Origin: Gonatopus flavifemur
Lineage: Eukaryota; Arthropoda; Insecta; Hymenoptera; Dryinidae
Assembly: GCA_018340375.1 (NCBI GenBank)
Contig: JAFFJZ010000002.1
Coordinates: forward strand, 17,502,001-17,566,000
Direction of reading: 5' to 3'
DNA length: 64,000 nt
Each line of letters starts with the position of its first letter. Position 1 is the first letter of the stretch. The position numbers and the translations under genes are program-made. The notes below the pieces were generated by a model. That model had not been told where the DNA came from and made no database searches. It was given only the letters and a program-made list of their open reading frames with translations. Of this stretch, positions 31,582-43,639 are shown piece by piece.

Positions 31582-31959
31582 CAAACCCGGATCTGAGGGG
31601 GAGCAAAAGGGGGCATATGCTCCTGGCGCCGAGGAAAAGGGACGCTCTCGGTACAGTTCGCAAAATCATACATTCACATTCTGATGAACTGAAACCTTAT
31701 TCATTGCACAGATGAGGGATGAATATTTGATGACAAGATATGGTCGCATTTTATTGTCAATTATAATAATAAGCAACAATTCATTTAGCGAGGGTTCCTC
31801 CAGGTCATTTTGAAATAAATTCAAGTACTTGAGTGTAAAAATTTTCAGAATTACATAAAACTTTATATAAACCATATATAATTTCGTGAATTTTCCCAAT
31901 CAATAAGGCGCCGTGATTGAATTGTGCCCCTCTTAATAAATTTCCTAGATCCGGCCCTG
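31582..31959. mobile_element. hAT-like non-autonomous element
   Basis: The left end CAAACCCGGATCTGAGGGGG and the right end CCTAGATCCGGCCCTG are inverted relatives (CAGGGCCGGATCTAGG). The flanks TTTGGATT and TTTTGACT match at 6 of 8 positions, suggesting a decayed 8-bp duplication. The left subterminal GGGGGCATATGCTCCTGGCGCC is like hAT elements I recall from other insects. It interrupts the fold-back 30287-31995. Confidence 0.6.
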
Positions 31960-31999
31960 TTTTGACTGCAGAATATGCGACAGAAATGCGAATGAAACG

Positions 32000-34925
32000 C
32001 GAATTGCGATAATGTGTACATTACAAATTAACACGCGTTATATTGGATTCAAATAAAAAACAAGAAAAAAGTAATTGATCCTCTGTAATGAATGCAGAGA
32101 GTTGAGCAGTAAGTTTTGTCTTTTTTACTCCATATATTGGAGAAGAACTTTTGATAAAGCCTTCCACGAAACTTTAATATTCTTGCCGCTACGATTGTTC
32201 ACTATTTTAGACAGTGTTGCCAATTTACTTATATACCATCACATAACCTAACAAAACAACTACTTGCGAAAAAGTCACAGGTAATAGAGGGAGTTTCTTG
32301 GCCTCGAGGTCCTCATTATTGTGGGTATTGTCGTCGTTAACGTGGTGTATTGTACCGCAAATGGTCTGTGAATATTACGGTTGTCCTTTCCTGCGGTGCG
32401 ACGCAAGGACACTCATTTTCTTCCTTCCTCCCTCTTTTCGATTTACCTCTTCCTCTTTCCATGTTAAGCACCTAACCATGTTGGTGGCAGTTTTACGATT
32501 GAGAATGGAGTAACGATCATTGCCATCTCCTACCCTCCGACACAGCCCATCGTCCAAAATGCGATATCCACCAAGGAGTATCGAAAGTTTCGCTTTTGTA
32601 TTTACGTATTTCCGTTTCCCTGCGCTATCGCAACGAAATAAAATTCACGGGTTTCCCAATGAAATTCTCAAAGTATCTTGATGTATCTTGTATTAACTTT
32701 CGATACAAAATTCTTATTATTTCCTTTTATCATAAATATCCTTCTAAATCCATACATGTTGGAATACATCATTGAATTATTCTCTTGATATTATAATGTA
32801 ATGATGTAGGATGATGTAAGATGCAGTCCTTTTTTCCTACATTGAGTTGAAAAAAACAAATACATAAACAGGAATGTATTAAAAAATGTAATTCAGGAAT
32901 CTCGTCGAAGCTGATATCAGTATTTGCGTACTATAATTCGAAGTGAAATCATTGGATGGTGGAATACCCAATTCACCGAGAAGCGCTGTTCAAATGTTAA
33001 TCCTTCATGTTTATGTAATGAACTATTCGGGATAAATTTGGTAACGTTGAGTTGCAATGTACTGAATGAAAGGTGGAAGTTGATGTAACAACGTTACCAA
33101 CATGCACTAAAACAAAGCACAGAAGATTAGTGGTTTCAGATTAGAATGAGATATCAGGTCCGTTTATTACATTGGAATCTACGTAATATCCGTTATGATC
33201 ATCCATCTGTTTTGTCTATAAATCTCATGAATTTTTCATTCATCGGATAAATTCGCTCTTGCGTTGCTAGGATAAATGTACCAATTACTGTAGCGTATGA
33301 ATCCAGATGGTTTTTAAATAGAAGAATAAAGATATTCAAATGAAAAAACAATTTTATATTCATTTCTCAAGAGTTATTGGGATTATTTGAGTTGTATAGA
33401 TAGACACTTTGAAACCCTGAAAAAAGAATACTTTCATCTACAAAACATGATTTTAGAAAAAATGTCCCATGCTGGTATTACTGTGGTTTTGCATGAATTA
33501 CTGCGCGTGTAAGACGGTGGTATTTATATAAAATATTAGGTAATTAACTTTAAATTATAAAATGAGATATGTTTTAGTGCCTGGGCCAGCTCACTATTTC
33601 TTTTTATTTAAAAGTTGGAAAAATATAACTTATAATTTTCTCACAATCACCTTTTCAGTTACTTTTGAATTCGCTTACATTAATTGATTCTGGGATGTTG
33701 TACTTTCTAAAAATCGCTGCGACACATTGTGCTTTCCTAACTTCTTTCATGGCGAGCTTAATGTTTTCTTTGGAATAACACACTCTCACCCTTCTTTTCT
33801 GCCATTCGTTGTTTCAACTTTTTTTGAAGATTTTTCTACGGGTTTTCCCTTTTTCACTCTCATTTTTACTTTTATATAGCCTCAATTCAGACTCGCACAA
33901 CTCTTCAGTCTCGTAAACCCATGAGATCTCAATAAAATAGCAGAGAGAATAGTTTTTGTTATTCAATCATCAATAATACTTATTATTAGATTACAAAATA
34001 ATTCTGTAAATGATTGCAAAGAGGTTTCAAACTCAGAGGACCTATAATGTGTTACTTTCATTTGAAAACGCAACAATTCGTACATCCGCAGTAATACCTC
34101 AATTGCGTGATTAAGTTACCTCTGATGTTGAATTGACACACAATCTTTCTCGTTTGTTTTTGTAGGTAGTGAGAATTTCTAAGAAAAACTCAAATTTCCA
34201 ACGGATTACACTATCTCCACGGTTTGGAATACATTGTAATTGAAATGTGGTTAAAATTTCAGCTTGAATTCTTAAACGTATAGAAGTAAATTCATCTCAA
34301 TGATTCATGATACATTTTTTTTTTTCATACAAACAACAAACCATGCATTGTTTTCCCCGCAACAATGTTTTTCCGCATTGATTTCTGAATTTCTGGAAAC
34401 ATGTTTCCTTTCACGGAGATATTTTTAACTCACTGTACGTGGCTCACAGTACGCTATGCTTCTGCGTATTGTGATAAGGTACCATGTAGTTTTCATATCT
34501 TTTAGCTCTCGATTAGGTTTTTTTTCTCTTTCGTAAAATGAATTTCTCCACCCTTCGCTGGTTGTTGTTTGGAATAATTTATTATCTTATTTATGTTGTG
34601 TTCCCGCTGAGATAATATATGAACTTAACATAATGATTTAAAAACTCTTAGATGAATATTCTGTTGTTGCGGAGATTAAAAGACATCGTTTGTTTACGAT
34701 AAGCGTTGAAGATCTGCTGATAACGTTCTTTTATATTCTTCCCATCGTATTCGATCTATGAAATCTTCGATTAATTTTCTGATTAGTTTTTTCCTCATTA
34801 AAAACTCTCGTTAGATTGTACCATCGATTCCGCATGCGGAGGAAAGAGGTCTTCAGAAAATAGTAAAGTTCAGAAAATAGTAAAAACCACCCCCGATATG
34901 TGATATAGTAAATTACATTTGTATC
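32000..34925. other. Repeat-poor DNA
   Basis: No transposon is recognised. 32280-32660 is GC-richer with frames open on both strands and no family resemblance. The remainder is AT-rich. Confidence 0.45.
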
Positions 34926-34927
34926 AA

Positions 34928-35206
34928 CCCTGCTCAAAAGATCCGATTCAAACCAATTAACTGGTCAATCAGGATGAATCAGATTCAAATCTAATCGGTT
35001 TGGATAGAGAATGTTTACTCAATGAGACATAATCAGGAAACTCGGATCATGTACATTCGAATTTACTGATTATATTTCATTGAATAGAAATTTCCTATTC
35101 AAACCAATTATATTCAAATGAGATCAAATAGGAAAATTCCCGGTCAAAAATCTGATTCAAACTGATTGACGAGTTAATGAGTTTCAAACAAATTTTTGAA
35201 GCAGGG
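34928..35206. mobile_element. Fold-back with CCCTGC ends
   Basis: CCCTGCTCAAAAGATCCGATT at the left pairs imperfectly with the inverse of CCCTGCTTCAAAAATTTGTTT at the right, then through CAATTAACTGGTCAATCAG. The centre repeats ATTCAAACCAATTA words. The flanks AA and GC do not match. Confidence 0.6.
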
Positions 35207-35209
35207 GCG

Positions 35210-36845
35210 AATATCACGTTGTTGATATTGAAGCAATTATTCAACAGGAATTCTAATGAAATGTATAAAACATATTTTAATAATTTGCTCCACAAATCCA
35301 AAATCGATCGAATAAAAATGTATAGTTAAACATTAGTTGGATAATAGTTGCATTTAGGGGATCGAATTCTATAAAAAGTTTGAAAATTTTCAATAATAAG
35401 TTGGACCAAAATATTTTTGTAATTAACAAAGCTACACCGATTAAAATTAAAATGCCATAGGGTATTCTTAGTTATACTAAGATTTCTTTACAAATCACAG
35501 ATCAACTTGATATTGACATCCAACGAGGCAGGAAACCGATCACATTAAACTGGCGGGGAATTTCAGGAATAGCTACTTAATTACGATGAAGTCAACAAAC
35601 AGGCAAAAACTGATCATTCTTTTGAATTTATGAGACGAGAAAGAAACAGTGGATAAATGAAAACATAAAACGATTTTCTCATCCTACAACCGTCATTAAT
35701 TTTGGGGCATTAATTGGCGTTGGTGTGCACTGACGATACTGATTGCACACTCGCTGACTTTGACGACTTATGGATGTGGAGGGTTTTTGTTAATTTCCAG
35801 TGAGGTCCATGATCGTTAACGTGCTGACCACGTCACACACCACACCATTCCTATCGCACGCCATGAACGAATGAGATGGAACGGCCATCTTGGCGAACCA
35901 CGCCATCCCTTGCACATAATACTAGTGGCAGTGTTAGCAGTCGTAATAGCAGCAGTAGCAGTAGCAGCAGCAGCAGCAGAAGCAGCAACGGCAATACAAT
36001 GGAAGATCGGTGCAAGGGTCTCTCTCTTTCCCTCTTTCCCTGAATGAATGAGAAGCTTGGAAGCCCTCGCGTCGTATGATGCGATTTATAGAACTGTTTT
36101 GATCCAATTGATTTCATTTTCAGATAACGTTTTCAGATGAAAAACAGCAGAATGGATTATTTCACCAGGGTAATATCAATTCAATCGTGAAAATTAATTC
36201 CAAGAGAAACCCACAAATAATTCAGTATTCGAGTACATTTTATGGATATTTGTGGACCTTCTGTGGAATGCATCACTTTTTATTGAAAATTCTTACAACA
36301 CTGGTTTTTGTCTTAATAATATTCAATTGATTTCAATTGTTCTATTGGACAAATTATTTTTCCTTCCAAAAAAGAATTTAAAATGATTAAACTTTGTGAT
36401 TTTTCATAAAATATGTCTCATGGACGTGAAGCGGGAGACCAAGGATAGAAGTATAGTATACATTCTCGTTATAGACTATAAATACGCTTAATGTGATGCT
36501 TGGAATAACGGCGAATGTGGGGTAGTAAATTCAGTGGGAGGATTCACAATTAGAAATACAAGAGCACTCATATGCGTCTCATCTTGAAGGTCAAGAGAGA
36601 CTTTATAAAACGAATAAATAGTGAAATATATCATTAATTGTGCATCGGTCTGACTGTAACTGACGACTAGGACAAATTTTATTAAATTCCAGTTCGATTC
36701 TTCTGCGGAAAACTGCAGATTATCAGGATTGAAGATTAAAATTGAAGTCACGTAAATTACTATGCAGAAAATCCCTAAACAGATTGCTGGATGCAATTTT
36801 ATAATTCTACAATGATTTTATCTGCCACAGCAATGCTTTGACAAA
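35210..36845. other. Repeat-poor DNA
   Basis: 35690-36080 is GC-richer and includes a GCA-repeat run. The rest is AT-rich. No gene, RNA or transposon is recognised. Confidence 0.45.
35947..35992. repeat. (GCA)n-like microsatellite
   Basis: An imperfect run of AGC, AGT and AGA triplets. On the minus strand it gives a Leu-rich frame, which is a by-product. Confidence 0.9.
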
Positions 36846-36848
36846 AGT

Positions 36849-37397
36849 ACCATGCTTGGTGCCAAGCTTGAATCAATGCTAGTCAACACCAGGCCTAGGT
36901 TGGTTGCTAACATTGGCACCAAACTAGATCAATGTTTGGGATGATAACAATGTCCAATGCTTGGCATCCAAGGTGGTTCAATATTGAAATTCATTATTGA
37001 TATACATTATTGATTCGAACTGAATGAGTAGGATAGATTTTTCATTGGCATCCAAGTTTGATTGAACATTCACATTTGAATAATCGACCAAACTTGGTGA
37101 CATGTTCGAGTGAATTTTAGTCATCACTGGGTGTAGCTTGATGGCCAACAATGTTATCAAGCTGGATTAATGGTTAGGATGTTAATAGCGTCCTTGCTGA
37201 GCATTCAACTTTCACATATATCGGAAATCCAACACGCCAAAATATGCTTGGTCCTAGCATTGATGTTCAAGAAGCTATCAAGGTTTGGCGAGCTATGACG
37301 GGCCAAGCATCGGCCAAGGCCAGGCTAACCAAATTTGACATACCAAGATTGACGCCAATCATGGTGCAACCGTCAGTCTTGGCATTACGAGCCTGGG
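36849..37397. repeat. TTGGCGC-family repeat, copy 2
   Basis: Diverged GCTTGG / CCAAGC and CAATG / CATTG words occur throughout in both orientations (CCATGCTTGGTGCCAAGC, CCAATGCTTGGCATCC, GCCAAGCATCGGCCAAGGCC). The vocabulary is that of 21395-22215. Multiple partial palindromes, no ORF, ends approximate. Confidence 0.5.
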
Positions 37398-37519
37398 TTT
37401 GAATTAGGTTCTGAAATAGATGAATTCTGATGAAATTGACTAATGGAACTATGAATTATTCTGCACATACAACATAAAAACTGATAAAAATGCCATTCAA
37501 AATTGGAAAGAGAGAAATT

Positions 37520-37600
37520 TCCACTTGAAAGGAGGGATAGGTTCCCTTCTCGCTGCCTAAAGAGTGAATTTTCACTCTAATAGAGTCTAATATTTATAAG
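37520..37600. repeat. GAGTG-family fragment
   Basis: ATAGGTTCCCTTCTCGCTGC and AAAGAGTGAATTTTCACTC match words of the copy at 45600-45910. Confidence 0.4.
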
Positions 37601-37691
37601 AATTCTTAGTAGAATTTACAATGATCGCAGTTAGGATTAGAAGTACATTTGAGTAAAGTTCTAGTAAATATCAACATAAATTCTAATGGTC

Positions 37692-37769
37692 CCCAGTGTG
37701 TATTCATTTTGGCCCTACTTTTGGCCTATTCTAGCCCAGTGTGGGCCCCATTGTGCATACATGCTAGGG
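37692..37769. mobile_element. Short CCC-type fold-back, relative of 30769-30888
   Basis: CCCAGTGTGTATTCATTTTGG and the inverse of CCCTAGCATGTATGCACAATG pair imperfectly around GGCC-rich sequence. No target duplication is visible. Confidence 0.5.
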
Positions 37770-37774
37770 GTGTC

Positions 37775-40150
37775 GTACTTCACCACCTTCGTTGGTAAAT
37801 TCTATCAAACATTTTTTTATTCCGGTCACTCTTCGATATTTAGAGAGGATTCAATTACTTATAATAAGAATCGAATTCCGAACAGCAGTGAAGTTTTTGT
37901 ACAAAAATGACCTATAATTTATCCTTCAAAATATAAAATCCGTTTCCATCTGGATACAAAAATTTGTCCGAATTTCATCCCACACTTCCAAACTCTGAAA
38001 ATTCTATGTCAGATCCCGAGAATGGAATCTTCTCCCTAATGATCGCGATATCAAATGATCTCAATCATAAAATTTTTTGCAGAGATCGATTGATGAAAAG
38101 ACGAATCAAACGTCATCGCCTTGAAGAGCCAGTTCCTCGAACAGAGTTTTTTTGTACCCTCTGATTGAGAAGGTTAATCAACACTACCTGAAATTCAATC
38201 AAAGAATAAAGAAAGAAGCGTGGAATAATATACACGGCTTGAAAAGTATTTGTACGACATACTCATGGAATTCAATCTCAGCGATGATTTTTTTCCCTTC
38301 CGAAGAGAGAAGATCGAATTCGTTGGAATTTTTCGTTACATGTATTACACTTACCCTTCTTGAACCTTGAAATCAGAATTCGCTTTGCAGCTTGACGTAC
38401 CTTTCAACTTATCGATGATCATCTTTCCCCGGTGAGAGAATTGCCGAGGGAAGAGATAAAGTTCACGTATGCGAGGAAAAAGAGGGGAAAAAAGGGTAAA
38501 TGGAAAAACGAAGTGAGGTTGAAAATCAATGAGCTAGAGGCGCTCGTTTCATCGAGTAGTCTTGTTCGCGTCTCTCCGGGGGCTGCTGCTGTTGCTGGTA
38601 GGTAGTGTTGCTGTTTCTGCTGCCGTTGTTGTTGCTATTGAGAGACTGAGAGCTGATGCCGAGACTCGCTTATATCGCCAACTTGCTTCGATGGTGTATA
38701 TAGTCTTTCTCTCAGAATCGATGCAGCTCCGCTGTTATTGTTGTAGTTGCTTCGGCATTAGCAACCACAACAACGGCAGGGACCTTGTGCAGTTTGTGTT
38801 TTTTGCGCTAACTGCTTGTATGAGATTTCGTGTTCGGTTGCTGCATCTTCTTCTCTCGAACATACTCTGTTCTCTCTTTCGTTCATTGGTCTCTCTCCCG
38901 GAAAGGTGATGTCGTCGATTGTAGTCGATCCTCGGGTACAGGAATCAGGGGGCATCGAAAAATTCGATATCTTGATCGATCGATCGATCGCTCCATAGCA
39001 ATTAATAACGTTAATTGTCTCCGTATCTGGGTTACCAAGATGAAAAGCTATGAGGATGCCAGTGGGAAGAAAAAACACCCTGAGAATCGGTTGTGTAAAG
39101 CTTTTCAAAGAGCGCGTCATGTTTTGCAAGGGACTCGGGGATGGCGATGCGTGTGGGCTACTGCATTCTTTACGCGAACGAGAAAAAAAATACTATCTGA
39201 TCGGAATAATCGTTACTTTATTACGAGGAAATGCTTTTTGATCGAACCATTGGGTACTTATTTCAAATACCTGCTTGTGATATGGGGTAATTGAATGATT
39301 CTTGGTTCAAATTTACGATATTGTTATCGATTGTTCGAGTTTGTGCATCTTGGAGTATGATTCAGAAATAATGCCGAATCTTTTTCAAGAACAGTCGTTT
39401 TTTTTACAGGGTATTTCTAGTTTATAAAGCAATCAATGTATTTTATATACACGATACACGTGTAGTGCAGATTTTCTTTGCGAATCCTAAGAATCTCATG
39501 CTCATCGAGATGGAACAAAAATCGTTACCGATTTATTTCAAGTAGAAATATAAGATCCATAATAGACACAGGATATTCAACATCAAGTGTTACATTACTA
39601 CCGCGGACGATAGTCACACGGTAGTCGTGAATCGAGTAACGCGCAGAGCCGTGACAAGCGACAGGACGAGCAGTCACGCGAGTGGCACGCAAGTGTCTTG
39701 CGTGGCTGCTTCCAAATTGCTCGAAATTATTGGTTTCTTTTGTTTTCTTGTCATACATGCCGTATGGTTTCATCTCATTCTTCCTTTTCTGCTTTCTATA
39801 TGGTTTACTGTACGATGCCCCGTCCTGGGACTTTTACACGTACGTACGAATGTATGATGGAATTACGAGCAATCACGTTCACATATTTTATAGGAAAATA
39901 CTTGTCCAAGACAAATTTCTATAACCTATCGTAGGACTGATTACTATCGTAAGTACACGGTAACTTGGAATTATATTATACATCATTCCCCTATTTTGTG
40001 AATTCAGTTCTAATGGTTTGCATCAATTGCATTATATATATCCCCACGTCGAGACCTATATAATGATCCTTCTATTATCTTCTTGTGTAAACTTTGAGAA
40101 TGACAACCAACTTGCTGTAAGGAGAAAAATTCAGAAGAAAATGAATCTTC
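37775..40150. other. Repeat-poor DNA, GC-richer 38400-39860
   Basis: No transposon is recognised. 38400-39300 and 39600-39860 are GC- and CpG-richer, with a GTT/GCT triplet run and (GATC)n at 38971-38990. Frames up to 154 codons are open on both strands over the same bases and have no recognisable domain. Best candidate here is a non-coding exon or regulatory block. Confidence 0.4.
38581..38640. repeat. GCT/GTT triplet-rich tract
   Basis: Runs of GCTGCTGCTGTTGCTG and CCGTTGTTGTTGC. Codes for Leu/Val/Ala-rich peptide in all frames; treated as simple repeat. Confidence 0.8.
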
Positions 40151-40156
40151 ATTTTT

Positions 40157-40362
40157 CCCAATAAACATTCTTGGATCAGTCAAAAAGATATCTTGAAGAG
40201 ATTTAAAATGCAACAAATTTAGATATGTTGAAGACATCGTGCAGAAAGATATCTAAAAGACATCTTGAACATATCTAAGTTTGTTGCATAAGACATCTTT
40301 TAGATCTCTTCGAGATATCTTTTAAAGTGTTCCGGAAAACTTCCATAAAAATGTTTATTGGG
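40157..40362. mobile_element. CCC-type fold-back, TT duplication
   Basis: CCCAATAAACATTCTTGGA and its near-inverse AAAAATGTTTATTGGG bound arms with AGATATCTTGAAGAGAT and AAAAGACATCTTGAACATA units, several times inverted. TT (or TTT) flanks both ends. The terminus matches the one at 45958. Confidence 0.75.
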
Positions 40363-40485
40363 TTTCCATTTCACGTCATATAGAAATTCAAGTAATTAAT
40401 TTGACACCAAGAGAATTATTTGGATACATAGTTCATTTAGAGGATACCGGCAAACCTTGACGATGCAATCCGAGCCAAATTTTTC

Positions 40486-40616
40486 CTGACAAATGATTCG
40501 AAAATCAAGCAATAAAATCAAAATAGCGTTCTATACAGACCATCTTCATTGATTGAAAAAGGTTCGTACAGAGCGATATCTTGATTTTATTGCTTCATTT
40601 TTGAATAATTTGTCAG
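40486..40616. repeat. Palindromic repeat (CTGACAAAT)
   Basis: CTGACAAATGATTCGAAAATC and the inverse of the same word pair, then AAGCAATAAAATCAA with TTGATTTTATTGCTT exactly. The loop is about 25 bases. The family is not seen elsewhere in the window. Confidence 0.65.
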
Positions 40617-40718
40617 AATTGTTGTTCTAGTGTCCCTTCCTAACCAATGGTTATATTTGCATCTTCAGGGATCGCTGGTATCATCTTAAAAACCAGATTC
40701 ATTAAAAGTTAGGAAATG

Positions 40719-40928
40719 CACTGAGAAAAAGGTACCTAGTTAGCTAGCTAGACTCTAGTTGGGGTAAATAAAAGTCTAGCTGTCTGGAATATGAGTAAAA
40801 TGGTTCATTCAATAGGAATGAAAACTTTAGTTATGACAAATAAAATTTAGCTGGCGCAACTAAATTTTTATTTACAGTGACTACATTTCCTAGCTGTCAA
40901 ATATTTGAATAGATCCTTTCTCTCAGTG
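40719..40928. mobile_element. CTAGCTG-family CAC MITE, TG duplication
   Basis: It runs CACTGAGAAAAAGGTACC to CTTTCTCTCAGTG, flanked by TG (40717-40718 and 40929-40930). The interior has TAGCTG, AAATAAAA and AACTAAATTTTTATTTACAG words shared with 41277-41763 and 42145-42377. No ORF. Confidence 0.75.
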
Positions 40929-41047
40929 TGTCATATGAAACTTTTTCAATAGTCAATAAACCTTATGCGAGAAAAATATTTGTTTTGCTGTGTCCAAATC
41001 AGCCCTATCCGACTCTCTGACTAAACTATAGCGAACGAGGTATTTTG

Positions 41048-41201
41048 ACTGTCGCCAAAAACATTAAACCAGTAGATAGCGCTGGCTGTACTGGTGGGCT
41101 GTTTCTCTTAATTTGATTGGATGATTGAGCGATAGGTATATTTTATGCAGCCCACCAGAACGTTTAGCGCTGCACTGCGGATTAGTTCAAATGGCGACAG
41201 T
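41048..41201. repeat. Palindromic repeat (ACTGTCGCCA)
   Basis: ACTGTCGCCA and its exact inverse begin arms that pair imperfectly through TAGCGCTGGC and end in CTGGTGGGCTG / CAGCCCACCAG around a 40-base loop. No flanking duplication and no second copy in the window. Confidence 0.6.
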
Positions 41202-41276
41202 TAGAAGACTCAGAAGCAGAACAAATGCAACCGAATTCTCACATTAGGTTCCTTCCAACGAATATTCATGCAAATA

Positions 41277-41763
41277 CACTGAGAAAAAGAGTCTATTCAA
41301 ATATTCGGCAACTAGGAAATTTAGTCCCTGCGAATAAAAATTTGATTGCATCTACTGAATTTTTCATCCCCATTGAATAAACCATTTGATTTATATTTCA
41401 GACACCTAGATTTTTATTCATCACAATTAAAGTTCAGCCAGCGTAAATAAAAATCTAGCTGCCGAGTGGAAATCAATCCTAGGCATCCTAAGGTAGGCCC
41501 TGGCCCCGTAAGGGTGTATCTTACGTATCCAATACAAGGTTGCCTACCCACGGCCCATATAGGCCCCAAGTTGGCTACCATTGTTTTGCCCGGATATTTG
41601 ATACCATTACGGGGCCTAGATTGAAAAGCGTGACATTTCAAGTTGGCGTCACTCTTCAAGTAGGGTTTATAAACCTGGTCCAGGTCTGAGCCCGGGAGAA
41701 ATTTCCACATGGGCTGCGGCAACTAACATTCAGTTCTCCCGACTAGATACCTTTCTCTCAGTG
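41277..41763. mobile_element. CTAGCTG-family CAC MITE with nested fold-back, TA duplication
   Basis: CACTGAGAAAAAGAGTC and CTTTCTCTCAGTG are flanked by TA (41275-41276 and 41764-41765). Host sequence resumes after the insertion 41461-41713 as CTGCGGCAACTAACATTCAG, matching CTGCGGTAACTGAAATTCAG in the copy at 42145. Confidence 0.75.
41461..41713. mobile_element. CCC-type fold-back, CT duplication, nested
   Basis: GCCGAGTGGAAATCAATCC (first base mutated) and the inverse of CCCATGTGGAAATTTCTCC are the TIRs. GGCC-rich words fill the centre. CT flanks both ends (41459-41460 and 41714-41715). The related element 42145-42377 reads TAGCTGCGG across this point, the empty site with one CT. Confidence 0.75.
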
Positions 41764-41843
41764 TAGAAATCAACAATTATCTGTTTCAACAGTTGACATT
41801 TGATGATGTGTGATCTCACTTTTATATGATCTTCATATTATTA

Positions 41844-41993
41844 CACGGAAAAAAAGATCCATTCTTTTCGTTAGTATCACAAATTGATCCATTGATTCAA
41901 CCCATTCAGAATAATTTACTCAAAAAATTAGTCAAACCAACCAAAAAACAAAAAGGGCCGAAAATTTTGGCGAAAAGAATGGGTCTATATGCG
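41844..41993. mobile_element. Decayed CAC-type MITE
   Basis: CACGGAAAAAAAGATCCATTC follows TA; CCATTCTTTTCG and CGAAAAGAATGG are exact inverses. The right terminus no longer shows CCGTG. Limits approximate. Confidence 0.4.
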
Positions 41994-42021
41994 TTTACAA
42001 GTGAAATGGTCATTTCAACTG

Positions 42022-42523
42022 CACTGTAAAAAATTGCTTCCTAAATTTCATATAAATTCATGTGAAGCAATTAACATATAAATTTTGTATTAATTTTTAA
42101 AACTTTTCTGACTTTTTATGTGAAATTTTGTGATATCTCATACACACTGAGAAAAAGGTATATCTAGCTGCGGTAACTGAAATTCAGTTGTCCCAGCTAA
42201 ATTTCAGCTGGCGTGAATAAAAATTTAGTTGTCTGAAATATGAATAACACCATTTCTTCAAGGGAGATAACAAATTGAGTTGCGACAAATAAAATTTATC
42301 TGGTTCAACTAAACTTTCATTTAAGGTTACTAAATTTTCTAGCTGTCTAATATTCAACTAAACGCTTCTTCTCCGTGCAGAATTGTGATTTTTTCATATG
42401 AATTTTCATACATTTCGCAGTAAATTTAATGAATTCTTGATTGAACTTGATTTGAATTCCAGGTTTTTCAGAATTTTCATATCCATGTGATATAGGAAAT
42501 TTCACACTATTTTCTTTATAGTG
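42022..42523. mobile_element. CACTGTAAAAAA MITE, copy 2, interrupted
   Basis: CACTGTAAAAAATTGCTTCC to TATTTTCTTTATAGTG aligns with 14792-15065 on both sides of an insertion at 42145-42377. The flanks TG and TA differ by one transition. The terminus itself has mutated (TAGTG for CAGTG). Confidence 0.75.
42145..42377. mobile_element. CTAGCTG-family CAC MITE, CA duplication, nested
   Basis: CACTGAGAAAAAGGTATATC to CTTCTTCTCCGTG, flanked by CA (42143-42144 and 42378-42379). The uninterrupted copy at 14792-15065 reads CTCATACAGAAT here, with a single CA, so the 2-bp duplication is shown by a true empty site. Confidence 0.85.
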
Positions 42524-42525
42524 TA

Positions 42526-43372
42526 ATCTTTTGTTCTTTTCATTGTGTACAATGCGATATTTTACAGCATTGCTACAACCGGGAAATTCAAACGGCATTT
42601 ACCAATCATATATCCACATTAGATGGAATTGCCAATCATAATGGGAAAAAATTCCCGCTATAGCAATCATGAATCTCTCAAATCTTCTAAATTAATCTAT
42701 TTATAATCGTACATTAAATTTACATATCGTATGTTTCAAGCCAAGGAGTTATAAATATAAGCGATATATGCAAGCTCGTACAAGTATTCTAATAATGAGA
42801 ACTGAGAGGGGATGAAGCGAGTCAGGTAAATGCTTTATATAGCAACAATGAAGACTATACTTATGAATAATAAATCATTGTTTTACGTGTAATGTTTTCA
42901 TCCTATTTTCATAACATCCAATTGAAGCTTGAGCATCAAGATTGTCTCCTTCCTAACCAATCGATCTCATCAATTTTTTAACGCAAAGTAGGGTATGAGA
43001 ATGTTAAATTGTGCATGAATTTCCCAATGTGATACTCCAGGTATTTCCGATGGATGGAATTCAAAGTTTTGAATAGAGTTCTTATTATAAGTTTTATAAG
43101 AAACATAGCATAAATATGAGTCTGGAACGTCCATTTTCCTTGACTGATGTATCTATCCTCGAAGAAAACATTGTTAGGATCGATTTCTAGCGAACATTAA
43201 TTAATTCAAAATACTTGAAAAGTGTGGCATATGTCTATGCTCTTGTATAGTAATCTAAGTATAGAATAACGAGTTGGGTTTGTAAAGGAAATTCTCTAAC
43301 CGCGTTGCAGTTTCAAGCGGTTAATTTTATTTACAAGTGTACTTGGAATGTTGCAGTTAGAATGGAGAATTA
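42526..43372. other. AT-rich DNA, nothing recognised
   Basis: No repeat pair or protein motif is seen. Confidence 0.5.
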
Positions 43373-43634
43373 CACTCAGAGGCAAAAAGTTCCTGAGACA
43401 GCAAATCTCGAAAATTTTCTTCGCTGATATGGCAAAACTTGTTGCTGAATCAGCCAAAAATTTGCTATCACAGCAAAGATCTTGCTGTTTTAACAAGCGC
43501 TTGCCATTCAGCAATGCTGAATAAGCAAATATTGCTAAAATGCCAATATTTTGGCTGTAACAGCAATTATTTTGCTAATTTGGCAAAGCAGATTTTTTGG
43601 AATCGCTCTTGCAGCGAGATTTTTTCTCTGCGTG
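43373..43634. mobile_element. AGCAAA-family MITE (variant)
   Basis: It runs CACTCAGAGGCAAAAAG to TTTTTTCTCTGCGTG with interior CAGCAAA, TTGGCAAAGC and AATTTGCTATCACAGC words. The flanks TA and CA differ by one transition. A related, more decayed copy is 52331-52525. Confidence 0.65.
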
Positions 43635-43639
43635 CAGCT

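Larger units (their letters stand above)
30287..31995. mobile_element. Large fold-back hosting two insertions, one itself filled
   Basis: The left arm 30305-30510 pairs with 30640-30764, then with 31533-31581 and finally 31967-31995 (GCAGAATATGCGACAGAAATG against CATTTCTGTGGCATATTCTGC). The right arm is therefore broken by two insertions, 30765-31532 and 31582-31959. The intact left arm (GGCGTAGTTTTACAG, about 30375-30390) gives the empty site of the first. The outer ends are not exact. No coding capacity. Confidence 0.75.

Noticed and set aside
38562..39294. Overlapping frames up to 154 codons on both strands
   Set aside because: Both strands are open over the same bases, there is no recognisable domain, and a triplet repeat accounts for part. 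A short exon is not excluded.
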